A stretch of DNA of 59,995 nucleotides from Lactiplantibacillus herbarum (GCF_001039045.1 NZ_LFEE01000016.1:1-59995), one strand, 5' to 3'. Counted from the stretch's first letter, positions 9,615-19,024 are shown. Made by a program: numbers and translations. The notes: generated by a model from the letters alone, not told the origin.

Positions 9615-10904
9615 ATGAAAAAGCATAGATTAAAGTTAGTATTGGGAAGTTTATTAGCAATATTTGTAACCGCTGGGATGTTATTTAATTTAGCAACTAA
9701 TAGTCATGCCGACGATACACGGACTGTGACAATTAAGAGTCTAAAAATGAGTGTTTATTATGATGATGCAGACCAAGCGGTAGCAATGCCGGATAGTGAC
9801 TATACGATTACGTATGCCGATGCAAATGGAAATTCGGTCAAAGTAGCAACTGGAGAAACGGATGCGAATGGGGCAATTACTGATGTGACCGTAGACGTAC
9901 CAAGTGATGTTTCAATTATCAAGTTTAACTATACATTAGGTACTGCTGAAAGAGGTTATGTTTTAAGGTCAACTGGGAGAAAATATCAGTTTACGTATGC
10001 TAGATCGATACCAAGTAATAATACGATTGACTATACCACTAGTTCAAAATTCGGGGCTGTCGGTAATGATGATTTGTATGCTACCAATTATATGGCGACG
10101 CGAATTAATAATTACTATGTTCAATCTGTTAATGAATTGACTAGTGCAATTGATGAGGCACACGAGCATCTTTCTGGAATTTCAACGTTTGAAAATGAAC
10201 CAATCAATATTTACTATGAGCGTGGCTATCATTTAAATGAAAGTAATGCATTTTATCGCAATGGTCATGATGGCAGTGGGACACCAGACATTGTGTTAGC
10301 TGATCGCACAAGTTTGAGTTCATTTACAGATAGTTATTTGATGGCTAATGTCATGCATGAATGGACGCATTGGAACTTATATAGAACAGCCAACTTACCA
10401 AGTGGATCATATACGTCACATTATGGGTACAATACTAATTTTAAAGTGAGCTATAAGGAAGGTCTGGCATTGTTTGCTGGAGATATGTTCCGTTATGACT
10501 ACGATATGAGTAGTACTGATACTAAAGTACAAACGGATAGTTTGAACGGCGTTAACCGTTTATTTGGAAAATCAACAAATATGACGGTTGAACAGGTTTT
10601 ATATGATTTGCTTGATGTTAATTCTAATGGTGAAGATGAAAACTTTTATGTAACTGAACGCTATCTAGATGATGACACGTTAACCGAGAAACAGATTGAT
10701 AAGATCAATTTTGGCGTTATTTACGCTGAAATGATGCAATCAAAGGCTCAGTCATTAAGCGAATTCCTGCAATACATCGAGAATAAGTATGTCTTGACGA
10801 ATTCAGATAAGACTAAATTTGAAAAGGTCTTATCCGTGAATGGATTATCTTCAACTGGTGACTTTACTTTAGATGAAGATGGTAATGCCTTAACGAGCGA
10901 TTAA
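9615..10904 (+). CDS. Secreted HExxH zinc metalloprotease-like protein
   Basis: A 429-aa protein with a classical signal peptide (MKKHRLK, hydrophobic core, NSHADD cleavage region near residue 33). An Ig-like or prealbumin-like N-terminal domain follows (KVATGETDANGAITDVTV). The zinc motif HEWTH is at residues 248-252 and a downstream YKEGLALFAGD supplies a candidate third zinc ligand Glu, as in gluzincins. There is no wall anchor, so it is probably released or loosely attached. It stands alone between a 190-bp gap and its own terminator. I cannot assign a named family. Confidence 0.7.
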   Translation: MKKHRLKLVLGSLLAIFVTAGMLFNLATNSHADDTRTVTIKSLKMSVYYDDADQAVAMPDSDYTITYADANGNSVKVATGETDANGAITDVTVDVPSDVSIIKFNYTLGTAERGYVLRSTGRKYQFTYARSIPSNNTIDYTTSSKFGAVGNDDLYATNYMATRINNYYVQSVNELTSAIDEAHEHLSGISTFENEPINIYYERGYHLNESNAFYRNGHDGSGTPDIVLADRTSLSSFTDSYLMANVMHEWTHWNLYRTANLPSGSYTSHYGYNTNFKVSYKEGLALFAGDMFRYDYDMSSTDTKVQTDSLNGVNRLFGKSTNMTVEQVLYDLLDVNSNGEDENFYVTERYLDDDTLTEKQIDKINFGVIYAEMMQSKAQSLSEFLQYIENKYVLTNSDKTKFEKVLSVNGLSSTGDFTLDEDGNALTSD

Positions 10905-10920
10905 TAGTTTGAGAAAAGGG

Positions 10921-10949
10921 TGTTGCTAAGTGATTAGCAGCATTTTTTG
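10921..10949 (+). terminator. Rho-independent terminator of the metalloprotease gene
   Basis: TGTTGCTAA and TTAGCAGCA form a 9-bp stem (one G-T pair) with loop GTGA, followed by six T. Confidence 0.9.
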
Positions 10950-10973
10950 TATATTCACAAGTGTTTTTAACTA

Positions 10974-11049
10974 TTTAAAGTTCACTTTAAAGTTCACTAA
11001 GTTCGACGAATTACTTAATAAAACTGTTCGAATCATCATTAAAGTTCAG
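10974..11049 (+). promoter_or_regulatory. Tandem TTTAAAGTTCAC repeats upstream of murJ
   Basis: TTTAAAGTTCAC occurs twice head to tail (10974-10985 and 10986-10997), and ATTAAAGTTCAG recurs at 11038-11049. A 12-bp head-to-tail repeat is the form of a response-regulator site. No regulator is identified. Confidence 0.4.
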
Positions 11050-11141
11050 TTAAACTCTGGGATAAGCCCGGAATTGAATTGCAACTTAGCGCTTTTTCAT
11101 CTAAAATAGTTAGGATTGAATTAAGAAAGTAGGTTACGAAC

Positions 11142-12812
11142 ATGTCTGAGGAACCAAAGGCTAATCAGCCGCAGGGAATGCACGTTAATTCTGAAGCCGA
11201 AGCACATCAGAAGATGGTCCGTGGATCAGCTTGGATGACGGCGGGTAGTCTCTTCTCACGAGTGCTCGGAGTGATTTATATTATTCCGTGGGGACTGTGG
11301 ATGGGTGCTAACTATGCGCAGGGTAATGCGTTATACGCTAAGGGCTACAATATTTATAGCTTCTTCCTGTTAGTTGCGATTGGTGGGATTCCTTCCGCCA
11401 TCTCTAAGCAGATTTCGGAATATAACGCGGTTAACGAGTATGCGGTTGGGCAGCGGGTGTTCAAACGTGGCCTACTACTAACGTCGGCGTTTGGGATTAT
11501 CAGTGCGCTAGTCATGTGGTTTGGTGCTGGGATTATTTCAACCATCTTTGGTGGGTATGATCCTGACGTTATTCCCGTTCTACATGCGTTAGCGATTGCG
11601 CTGGTAATTATTCCTTCAATGTCACTGACACGTGGCTTTTTCCAAGGATACCAAGAGATGGCTCCTTCCGCCATTTCGCAATTTATTGAACAAGTCTTCC
11701 GGGTAATCTACATGCTTGGGGCCACTTACTTCATTATGAAGGTGCAAAACGGGGACTGGGTCGGCGCGATTACCCAATCAACGTTTGCGGCGTTTGTCGG
11801 TGCAGCTGCTAGTTTCTTATTACTCGGTTGGTATTATTACCGAAAACGTTCAGAGTTGAATCTGTTAGCTGAACAGAGTAATAACAACATTGCCATTCCG
11901 ATTGGTCAGTTATTCAAAGATATCATTATTCAAGCGATTCCTTTTATTGTCATTGATACGGCCATTACGGTATTTAGCTTGTTAGATCAGGCGACGTTCC
12001 AGCCGATGATGAAGATGATTTATCATCTGAGTACCGAACAGATTAATACGTTATACGCGTACTTTGCGTTTAATTCGAACAAATTGGTTATGATCATCGT
12101 TTCGCTGGCTTCCGCTATTGCAGTGACGGTCGTGCCACTCTTATCAGAATCGTTAGCGAGTCATAATATGCGTAATATTCGGAAACAATTAGAAGATTCA
12201 ATCGTATTGTTTCTGTTCATTATGATTCCTGGTGCGCTAGGCATGGCTGCCGTAGCCCAACCTTTAAATACGCTATTTTACAGTTATGATCAGATTGGAA
12301 CCTTAATTTTACAAATTTCAGCCTTTACGGCAATTACACTCGGTTTCTTCACGGTTATCTCAGCGCTAATGCAGGGATTATCGCGAAATCGCGACATTAT
12401 TCGTTATTACTTAATTGGTTTACTGGTGAAGATCATTGTTCAGTGGCCATGTATCTACTTTCTTTCAACGGCGGGGCCATTGGTTGCGACGGCGATTGGG
12501 ATGTTAGTTGCTAGTGCCATGGCGATGTACGACTTGGAAGTGAACTTTGGGATTCGGTACGTGAAGTTACTACCAAGAATCAATCGGATCTTGGTTTATT
12601 CCATTGCAACGTACGTGGGAGCACGGGCCGTTGTTTACTTACTCAACTTGATTTTAAATGAACAGAGTAAGACCCAGTCGTTCCTGATTGTTATCTTAGC
12701 GGTCGCAGTAGGTGGCGCAGTCTATGGTTACCTTGCACTACGATCACGTTTGGCAGACTCGTTGCTTGGATCACGAGCAGCGGGCTTACGGCGAAAATTA
12801 CGAATTAAATAG
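11142..12812 (+). CDS. murJ: MurJ/YtgP-type lipid II flippase (MOP superfamily)
   Basis: A 556-aa polytopic membrane protein with about 14 hydrophobic helices. The family signatures SRVLGVIYIIPW, GGIPSAISKQISEYNA and SLTRGFFQGYQEMAPSAISQ match the B. subtilis YtgP/SpoVB group. It should move lipid II or another undecaprenyl-linked precursor across the membrane. A soluble charged segment of about 25 residues precedes helix 1. It is followed after 7 bp by rsuA, so the two are co-transcribed. A flippase for another wall glycan is the alternative. Confidence 0.85.
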   Translation: MSEEPKANQPQGMHVNSEAEAHQKMVRGSAWMTAGSLFSRVLGVIYIIPWGLWMGANYAQGNALYAKGYNIYSFFLLVAIGGIPSAISKQISEYNAVNEYAVGQRVFKRGLLLTSAFGIISALVMWFGAGIISTIFGGYDPDVIPVLHALAIALVIIPSMSLTRGFFQGYQEMAPSAISQFIEQVFRVIYMLGATYFIMKVQNGDWVGAITQSTFAAFVGAAASFLLLGWYYYRKRSELNLLAEQSNNNIAIPIGQLFKDIIIQAIPFIVIDTAITVFSLLDQATFQPMMKMIYHLSTEQINTLYAYFAFNSNKLVMIIVSLASAIAVTVVPLLSESLASHNMRNIRKQLEDSIVLFLFIMIPGALGMAAVAQPLNTLFYSYDQIGTLILQISAFTAITLGFFTVISALMQGLSRNRDIIRYYLIGLLVKIIVQWPCIYFLSTAGPLVATAIGMLVASAMAMYDLEVNFGIRYVKLLPRINRILVYSIATYVGARAVVYLLNLILNEQSKTQSFLIVILAVAVGGAVYGYLALRSRLADSLLGSRAAGLRRKLRIK

Positions 12813-12819
12813 GTGAATT

Positions 12820-13560
12820 ATGCGAATTGATAAATTTTTACACGCAATGCGAATTGGAACGCGGACCCAGGTTCGGCGTCTCATTAAGGATGGTCAGATC
12901 ACGACTAACGGTGAACCCGTTATTTCTGGTAAGCAACAGATCAATCCTGGTAGTGATGTCGTTTGTTTGGACGATGTTCAGGTCCGTTACCAAGAATATT
13001 TCTATTACGTCATGAATAAACCATTGGGCGTGATCACTGCGACGACTGATTCATCGGCCAAAACGGTGATGGACTTATTCAATAAGACTGATTTTCGGGA
13101 CGATCTGTTCCCAGTCGGTCGTTTGGATAAGGACACTGAGGGGATCCTAGTGATCACCAATGACGGTGCCTTGTCACACGCCTTGATGTCACCAGCACAC
13201 CACGTTACTAAGCTGTATGAAGCAGAGGTGACCGGTGAGATTACGGCGGAGCAACTAGCAACGTTTAATGCGGGCATCACGCTCAAAGATGGCACTTTGT
13301 TAAAACCAGCGGAAGCTGAATTAGTGGCGTTCCATGAAATTGAGAACTTTACGACGATTCGGATTGCCATTCATGAAGGTAAGTACCACCAAGTTAAACG
13401 GATGGTGGGCACGCTTGGTGAACGGGTCGTTGAGTTGAAACGAATCAAGTTTGGCTCACTGGCCTTGCCAATCGGTCTATTAGCAGGTAACTATCGTGCG
13501 TTGACGGACGATGAATTACAGGCTTTGAAGGCGGATGCTGAGCAGCCGGTTGCGGAATAA
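12820..13560 (+). CDS. rsuA: 16S rRNA pseudouridine(516) synthase
   Basis: A 246-aa protein with an N-terminal S4 RNA-binding domain (MRIDKFLHAMRIGTRTQVR) and the RsuA/RluB catalytic domain. The motif GRLDKDTEGILV carries the catalytic Asp. The downstream YHQVKRMVGTLG is also typical. It isomerises a uridine in 16S rRNA. Length and motifs are normal for the family. Confidence 0.88.
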   Translation: MRIDKFLHAMRIGTRTQVRRLIKDGQITTNGEPVISGKQQINPGSDVVCLDDVQVRYQEYFYYVMNKPLGVITATTDSSAKTVMDLFNKTDFRDDLFPVGRLDKDTEGILVITNDGALSHALMSPAHHVTKLYEAEVTGEITAEQLATFNAGITLKDGTLLKPAEAELVAFHEIENFTTIRIAIHEGKYHQVKRMVGTLGERVVELKRIKFGSLALPIGLLAGNYRALTDDELQALKADAEQPVAE

Positions 13561-13574
13561 TTAATATGTAAAAT

Positions 13575-13619
13575 AAAAGCTCTGGTAAGTCATCATTTGG
13601 ATGAGTTGCCAGAGCTTTT
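13575..13619. terminator. Bidirectional terminator between rsuA and nnrD
   Basis: AAAAGCTCTGG and CCAGAGCTTTT form a perfect 11-bp stem with A-run and T-run on either side. It serves the convergent rsuA and nnrD genes. Confidence 0.9.
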
Positions 13620-13621
13620 AT

Positions 13622-14461
13622 TTAGTTGCTCGAATGATCTTGGCTTAATTTATACATATACTTAGGAATCTCCACACTAATCTGGTGCGGTAACACGACG
13701 TAGCGCGTTGCGGCCAAGTCATCAGCAATCGCACTGTGCAGGTAGACGGCGCTTAAAATGGCGTTCGTGAAGTCGGCAAACTGGCCGACAAAGCCACCAA
13801 TCATGCCGGCCAAGGTGTCACCCATACCACCGGTTGCCATCGCGGGGGTACCGCCCGGATTGAACCACACTTGTTGATCCGTGTAGACAGTGGTTCGGTG
13901 GGCTTTAACGACTGCGATAACGCCTAGTCGTTGTTGCGCTTGTCGGTTAGCAGTCGGGGTTTGCTCAGCGATTGGAATGCCACTCAAGCGTTGCCATTCC
14001 ATCTGATGAGGCGTGACGACGATGGGAACGGCTGGTAGGGACTGTGGCTGATTGGCTAGTAGGGTAAGTGCCGAGCCATCAATAACTAAACGTTGCTCAG
14101 GCTGAACGTCACTTAAGACGATTGAGAGTAGTTGCGCTGCCACGTCATCGGTTCCCAGACCGGGGCCAATCACGATCACATCCATTTCTGCTAATAGCTC
14201 GCGTAAGTAGGTCGTGTCGTGATAATCTAGTACCATAGCTTCTGGTAGTCGGGCATGTAGACTAGTGAAATTAACCGGATCAGTTGCAACGGTTACCAGT
14301 CCAGCACCGCTGTAAGTAGCGGCCGTGGCGGCCATGATAATTGCGCCACCGAAGTGTTGATTGCCGCCAATTAACATGACGCGACCGTAAGAGCCTTTGT
14401 GTGATTCTGCCGGTCGTTTAGTAATGGTGTCGGCAATAATAGTTGTTGTAATGGGCTGCAT
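13622..14461 (-). CDS. nnrD: ADP-dependent NAD(P)H-hydrate dehydratase
   Basis: A 279-aa ribokinase-fold protein (YjeF C-terminal type). Recognised motifs are GSYGRVMLIGGN near the N-terminus, the VIGPGLGTDD loop, VVTPHQMEWQRL and the nucleotide site TGGMGDTLAGMIGG. It repairs hydrated NADH/NADPH using ADP. The N-terminal epimerase domain found fused in some bacteria is absent. It is convergent with rsuA and divergent from pepV. Confidence 0.88.
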   Translation of the reverse strand: MQPITTTIIADTITKRPAESHKGSYGRVMLIGGNQHFGGAIIMAATAATYSGAGLVTVATDPVNFTSLHARLPEAMVLDYHDTTYLRELLAEMDVIVIGPGLGTDDVAAQLLSIVLSDVQPEQRLVIDGSALTLLANQPQSLPAVPIVVTPHQMEWQRLSGIPIAEQTPTANRQAQQRLGVIAVVKAHRTTVYTDQQVWFNPGGTPAMATGGMGDTLAGMIGGFVGQFADFTNAILSAVYLHSAIADDLAATRYVVLPHQISVEIPKYMYKLSQDHSSN

Positions 14462-14586
14462 CGGTTCACCAGCTTTCAGATAAGTTTAGTTTGAGTATAC
14501 CATTTTCTAAAAGCGGTTACTTCAGATTATTAAGTTGGCGCCAGCTATGATAAAATTAAGGTAATAATATCTGGGAGGAATTTTAA

Positions 14587-15990
14587 ATGTCAGTTGATTG
14601 GAAAAATGAAGCAGCAAAGCATCAGGATGATTACTTAGCAGATTTAACCACCATGTTACGGGTGCCAAGTTTTCGTGACGACAGTCAGGCAACGGCCGAT
14701 GCACCACTTGGTCCTGGTCCTAAGGAAGCCTTGACGACTTTCTTGGCTATCGCCGAACGCGATGGTTTCAAGACTAAGAACATCGATAACTTAGTTGGTT
14801 ACGCTGAATACGGTGAAGGCGACGAAACCTTAGCCATTTTGGCTCACGTAGATGAAATGCCTGCCGGTAAAGGTTGGGACACTGATCCATTTGAACCAAC
14901 CATCAAGGACGGTAAGATGTACGCCCGCGGTGTCTCTGATGACAAGGGACCTGGGATGGCTGCTTACTACGGCTTGAAAATCGTTAAGGAATTAGGCTTA
15001 AAACTCAACAAGAAGATTCGTTTCATTGTTGGTACCGATGAAGAAAGTAACTGGACAGGGATGAAACGTTACTTTGAAGTTGAACCAGCGCCTACGTTAG
15101 GGTTCTCACCTGACGCGATGTTCCCATTGATCAACGGTGAAAAGGGTAATGTTAGTTTGAAATTACACTTTGGCAACCAAGACAACGGTGACTTTAACTT
15201 AGTGTCATTCGATGCTGGTTTACGTGAAAACATGGTCCCACGTGATGCGATTGCGATTGTCACAACCGATGATAACGAAGCTTTAGCTGCTGACTTCACG
15301 GCCTTCTTAGACCAACAACCCGTTACTGGTGAGTTCAAGGTCGTTGATCAAGGCGTTCAGTTAGAAGTTGTTGGTAAAGCTGCACACGGTATGGAACCTC
15401 GTAACGGGATCAATGCTGGGACTTACTTGGCAATGTTCTTGACTAAGTACGCCTTTGCAGATGATGCAGCTGCATTCTTAGACTTCGTTGCTCACAAGTT
15501 ACATGACGACTCACGGGCACACCAATTAGCATTAGCTTACACGGATGACGTGATGGGTGACTTGACGATGAACGTCGGCTTACTCAGCTTCGATCATCAA
15601 AAGGGTGGTGACTTAACGCTTAACTTCCGTTATCCTAAGGGCATTGAACCAGCTGATTTGACGGCTAAGGTTCAAGCACAATTACCAGCCAATGCTACGG
15701 TTAGCCAAGGCGACTTCATGGTGCCACATTACGTTGATCCTGAAGATCCAATCGTTAAGGACTTAATGGATGTTTACCGTCGTCAAACCGGTGACACGGC
15801 TTCACAACCACAAATCGTTGGTGGTGGGACTTATGGTCGGATGATGGCACGTGGGGTTGCATTCGGTGCACTCTTCCCAGAGACCGAAGATACGATGCAT
15901 CAAGCGAATGAATTCCAACCAATCGATCAATTGATGGCTTCAATGGCAATTTATGCCGAATCAATCGCAGTTTTAGCAGAAGATAAGTAA
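14587..15990 (+). CDS. pepV: Dipeptidase PepV (M20 family)
   Basis: A 467-aa cytoplasmic dinuclear zinc dipeptidase. Metal and catalytic motifs are LAHVDEMPAG (about residue 85), RGVSDDKGP, and the base/ligand pair in TDEESNWTG (about residue 151). GGGTYGRMM and FPETEDTMHQANE near the C-terminus complete the site. It cleaves dipeptides taken up by peptide transporters. A strong GGAGG lies before the ATG. Codon use is highly optimised compared with its neighbours, which fits high expression. Confidence 0.92.
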   Translation: MSVDWKNEAAKHQDDYLADLTTMLRVPSFRDDSQATADAPLGPGPKEALTTFLAIAERDGFKTKNIDNLVGYAEYGEGDETLAILAHVDEMPAGKGWDTDPFEPTIKDGKMYARGVSDDKGPGMAAYYGLKIVKELGLKLNKKIRFIVGTDEESNWTGMKRYFEVEPAPTLGFSPDAMFPLINGEKGNVSLKLHFGNQDNGDFNLVSFDAGLRENMVPRDAIAIVTTDDNEALAADFTAFLDQQPVTGEFKVVDQGVQLEVVGKAAHGMEPRNGINAGTYLAMFLTKYAFADDAAAFLDFVAHKLHDDSRAHQLALAYTDDVMGDLTMNVGLLSFDHQKGGDLTLNFRYPKGIEPADLTAKVQAQLPANATVSQGDFMVPHYVDPEDPIVKDLMDVYRRQTGDTASQPQIVGGGTYGRMMARGVAFGALFPETEDTMHQANEFQPIDQLMASMAIYAESIAVLAEDK

Positions 15991-16019
15991 GGACAGTCAA
16001 ATACTAAGGGGTGATCGTG

Positions 16020-16526
16020 ATGACCAAAGTACAACGGATTCTAGTTGGTATCGATACGAGTCCGCAAGCCTGGTTTGCCTTGAGAAAGGCAATTGCCATT
16101 GCGGAGCAGCAGGGTGCAGCACTAGACATTGTGACCGTGATCAACACTGAAAAGTTTATTGGTGTGACGCAGGGGCCGATGGGCTTTGGTGCGACGACCC
16201 CACAGTTATTGGATGAGTTGACGGCTGATCTAAAGCAAAATTTAGCAGCAGCTCGTCAGAAAGCTGTTGAGGCAGGGGTCAAAGATGTTCAAGTCCATCT
16301 ACACTCAGGTAATTCTAAAACATTGCTCGCAAACACGTTGCCTGAACGTTATGGGACGACGCTGATTGTAGTTGGTGCGACCGGCTTAAATGCTGTTTCA
16401 CGAGTCTTGATTGGATCGAACGCGGCTTACATTATTCGTAATGCCAGTTGTGATGTGTTAGTTGTCAAGACTGACATGGATCAGAAGACGGTTAACGTGC
16501 CCAAACGATTATTTCATAAGCTTTAA
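16020..16526 (+). CDS. Universal stress protein, UspA family
   Basis: A 168-aa single-domain protein. The ATG at 16020 is preferred to the GTG codons at 16011 and 16017 because AAGGGG ends 8 bases before it. The ATP-binding loop is seen as VVGATG followed nine residues later by GS. RILVGIDTSPQA is the typical first strand. It lies 29 bp after pepV and has its own terminator. Confidence 0.85.
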   Translation: MTKVQRILVGIDTSPQAWFALRKAIAIAEQQGAALDIVTVINTEKFIGVTQGPMGFGATTPQLLDELTADLKQNLAAARQKAVEAGVKDVQVHLHSGNSKTLLANTLPERYGTTLIVVGATGLNAVSRVLIGSNAAYIIRNASCDVLVVKTDMDQKTVNVPKRLFHKL

Positions 16527-16542
16527 TTGTTATCTTGATACG

Positions 16543-16577
16543 AAGGGAGTTGTGACGGATGTCGCAGCTCCTTTTTT
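16543..16577 (+). terminator. Rho-independent terminator after the usp gene
   Basis: GGAGTTGTGAC and GTCGCAGCTCC form an 11-bp stem with loop GGAT, followed by six T. Confidence 0.9.
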
Positions 16578-16599
16578 GTGTGCTCTGAACGGTAGTGGT

Positions 16600-16846
16600 C
16601 GAAACGTGCACTAAAAGCCAGTTTGTTCCGCTTAGCCCGAAATCAGGGACCATTCCCCAACCCGGAATGATCCCTGATTCCACGTTAATGCTCGCAAACT
16701 ACTCGGCTTTGAGCACACTCTTTTGAAACGTGCATTAAAAGTCAGTTTGTTCCGCTTAACCCGAAATCAGTGAGCATTCCCCAGGCCGGAATAATCCCTG
16801 ATTCCACGTTAATGCTCGCAAACTACCCGGCTTTTAGCACACTCTT
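16600..16846. repeat. Two tandem copies of a ~122-bp imperfect palindromic intergenic repeat
   Basis: Copy 1 spans about 16600-16722 and copy 2 about 16725-16846. Each begins GAAACGTGCA, ends GCACACTCTT, and pairs AAAAG.C.GTTTG near the left end with CAAACTA..CGGCTTT near the right end. An inner arm pairs TCAGGGACCATTCC-like sequence with GGAAT.ATCCCTGATT. No open reading frame lies inside. The copies differ by scattered substitutions, some compensatory (for example GCACT/GCATT). A related element lies at 21998-22122. Confidence 0.85.
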
Positions 16847-16861
16847 ATTTTTTATGAAAAT

Positions 16862-16926
16862 AATACATAACCCATACATGATTTTTACAACAACCTCACA
16901 TTTTTGATACGTTGGTCTGCCATGAT
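16862..16926 (+). promoter_or_regulatory. Candidate PhoP box and promoter of the ugp operon
   Basis: Four hexamers AATACA, CATACA, TTTACA and CTCACA start at 16862, 16873, 16884 and 16895, each exactly 11 bp apart. This is the spacing of PhoP sites (TTWACA-like repeats) in Firmicutes. A -10-like CATGAT lies at 16921, 20 bp beyond the last hexamer. The site is 52 bp before ugpC, whose operon supplies phosphate from glycerophosphodiesters. Phosphate-starvation control is inferred. Confidence 0.55.
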
Positions 16927-16977
16927 TTAAGTAGTAATTCAGTGAATTGCAAATTAGGGGTAGAGGGGTAAGTAGAT

Positions 16978-18084
16978 ATGGGAATTGAATTACGGGGGAT
17001 CACGAAGGCGTATGAACACGCAGCGCAACCGGTGTTACGGGAAGTTAATGCCGAGATTCAAGACGGGGAGTTATTTGTCATTGTAGGTCCGTCTGGCTGT
17101 GGTAAGAGTACGCTGCTACGGATGATTGCGGGAATTATTCCGATTACGGCCGGGCAGCTCGCCATTGATGGTCAAGTGATGAATGGTGTTCCACCTAAGG
17201 ATCGTAAGCTGTCAATGGTCTTTCAAAGTTATGCGCTGTACCCTTTCTTGGATGTTGCCGCTAACGTGGCGTTTGGATTGAAAGCACGTAAAATGCCGGT
17301 AGCTGAGATTAAAAAGCGGGTGACGGAAGCTTTAGAGATGGTTAATTTAACTAAGTATCGAGCACGTAAACCCCGGGAATTATCCGGGGGACAACGGCAA
17401 CGAGTTGCCTTAGCACGCGCAATCGCGAGTGACGCTAAGATCTGTTTGATGGATGAACCACTCTCTAATCTGGATGCCCAGCTACGCGTCAAGATGCGGG
17501 CTGAAATTCGTGAGCTTCAACGTAAATTAGGGTTAACGCTAATCTATGTTACTCATGACCAGACTGAAGCAATGACGATGGCCGATCACGTGATGGTTTT
17601 AAATGACCAACAAGTTCAGCAGATTGATACACCGCTAGATATTTATAACCATCCGGCTAACCATTTTGTGGCGCAATTCTTCGGAACGCCACAGATCAAT
17701 CTACTGACGGTCAAGGCTGAACAGCAAGCTACACATGAGTTGCGAGTAGATTCCGCCTTAAAAGTAGTGTTAAAGGAACCGCTAGCGCTTGGCACTTATA
17801 CGTTAGGGATTCGGCCAAACCAACTAATCGCAACAACAGTGATCGGGGATACTGGCAATGCCCAAGTGATCAACGTGGAGACGTTGGGAGAACAAACGAT
17901 TATTGAGGCTATCTTGGATAGCGGGGTTCCAGTACGCATTGTTCAGGCCGGTCAAGTTCAAATTGATATTGAACAACGAATTGAAGTGACTGCGAAGGGT
18001 GCTGCTTTTATATTTGATGACCACCAACAATTAATCGTTGAGCAGGGAGGGATTACTGATGATCAGCTCGTTACGGCCAAGTAA
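16978..18084 (+). CDS. ugpC: Glycerol-3-phosphate ABC transporter ATPase
   Basis: A 368-aa ABC ATPase of the MalK/UgpC/MsmX type. Walker A GPSGCGKST, signature LSGGQRQRVALARA, Walker B CLMDEPLSNLDAQ and the switch THDQTEA are all present. A C-terminal TOBE regulatory domain covers about residues 235-365. It drives import through the two permeases that follow. The substrate is taken from operon context (ugpQ at the end); a sugar importer ATPase is the alternative. Confidence 0.86.
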   Translation: MGIELRGITKAYEHAAQPVLREVNAEIQDGELFVIVGPSGCGKSTLLRMIAGIIPITAGQLAIDGQVMNGVPPKDRKLSMVFQSYALYPFLDVAANVAFGLKARKMPVAEIKKRVTEALEMVNLTKYRARKPRELSGGQRQRVALARAIASDAKICLMDEPLSNLDAQLRVKMRAEIRELQRKLGLTLIYVTHDQTEAMTMADHVMVLNDQQVQQIDTPLDIYNHPANHFVAQFFGTPQINLLTVKAEQQATHELRVDSALKVVLKEPLALGTYTLGIRPNQLIATTVIGDTGNAQVINVETLGEQTIIEAILDSGVPVRIVQAGQVQIDIEQRIEVTAKGAAFIFDDHQQLIVEQGGITDDQLVTAK

Positions 18085-19024
18085 GCGACGTCCTCAGCCA
18101 CAGCTTACTCCGGAGACCGGTAGTCAAGTGACGGCTGGAATCAAGAACTTTGAACTGAAACGTAATGATAAATACTACGCGTGGCTATTTTTAGGGCCAT
18201 CATTATTAGTATTGAGTATCTTTGTCTTTTACCCGATGCTACGGACGTTTTATTTAAGCTTATTTTTGACGGATAACTTTGGTCGACCAACAGTGTTTGT
18301 TGGTTTCCAAAACTACGTGAACCTGCTAGCGACTAAGAGTTACTTAGCAAGTTTGCAAGCGACTGGAATCTACGTGGTGGGTGTGGCCACTTTCACGATT
18401 ATTGTGGGGCTGTTACTGGCTGCCGTTGCGAATCAAAAAATCAAAGGGATCGAGTTCTTTAGAACTATTTTCACCTCAACTATGGGTGTTTCAGTTTCCG
18501 TATCAGCCATCTTTTGGTTATTCATGTTCAACCCGTCGATTGGAATATTGAACAAGCTAGCTGTTGGGTTACATTTGCCAGTGGTTAACTGGCTGACGGA
18601 TCCACACTGGGCCATGGTTGCGGTTATTATGACTAGTGTTTGGATGCATCTCGGTTTTACATTCCTGATATTCTTTGGCGCGTTGCAGTCCGTTCCCAAA
18701 ACGCTGTATGATGCTGCGGACGTCGCGGGTACCAATTCACGTTATCAGTTCTGGCACATCACGCTGCCCATGATTTCACCAACGTTATTCTTCGTTGCGG
18801 TAATCACTCTAATCTCATCATTTAAGAGCTTTGGCTTAATTGATCTGATGACCGCTGGCGGACCCACTAACGCGACTAACTTATTGGTCTATCGTGTTTA
18901 TCGTGATGCGTTTGTTGATGGCAATTATGCCTTAGCTAGCACGGAATCGATTGTTTTAGCGGTAATCATTGCGTTAATCACATTAATCCAATTTAAACTT
19001 TTAGCAAAGCGGGTGAATTACTAA
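18059..19024 (+). CDS. ugpA: Glycerol-3-phosphate ABC transporter permease
   Basis: A 321-aa permease with six membrane helices. The ATG at 18059 has GGGAGGG 8 bases upstream and overlaps ugpC by 26 bp; the longer TTG frame at 18038 lacks such a site. The ATPase-contact EAA loop is DAADVAGTNSRYQFWHITLP. A charged cytoplasmic extension of about 40 residues precedes helix 1, as in UgpA/MalF-type subunits. Confidence 0.85.
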   Translation: MISSLRPSKRRPQPQLTPETGSQVTAGIKNFELKRNDKYYAWLFLGPSLLVLSIFVFYPMLRTFYLSLFLTDNFGRPTVFVGFQNYVNLLATKSYLASLQATGIYVVGVATFTIIVGLLLAAVANQKIKGIEFFRTIFTSTMGVSVSVSAIFWLFMFNPSIGILNKLAVGLHLPVVNWLTDPHWAMVAVIMTSVWMHLGFTFLIFFGALQSVPKTLYDAADVAGTNSRYQFWHITLPMISPTLFFVAVITLISSFKSFGLIDLMTAGGPTNATNLLVYRVYRDAFVDGNYALASTESIVLAVIIALITLIQFKLLAKRVNY

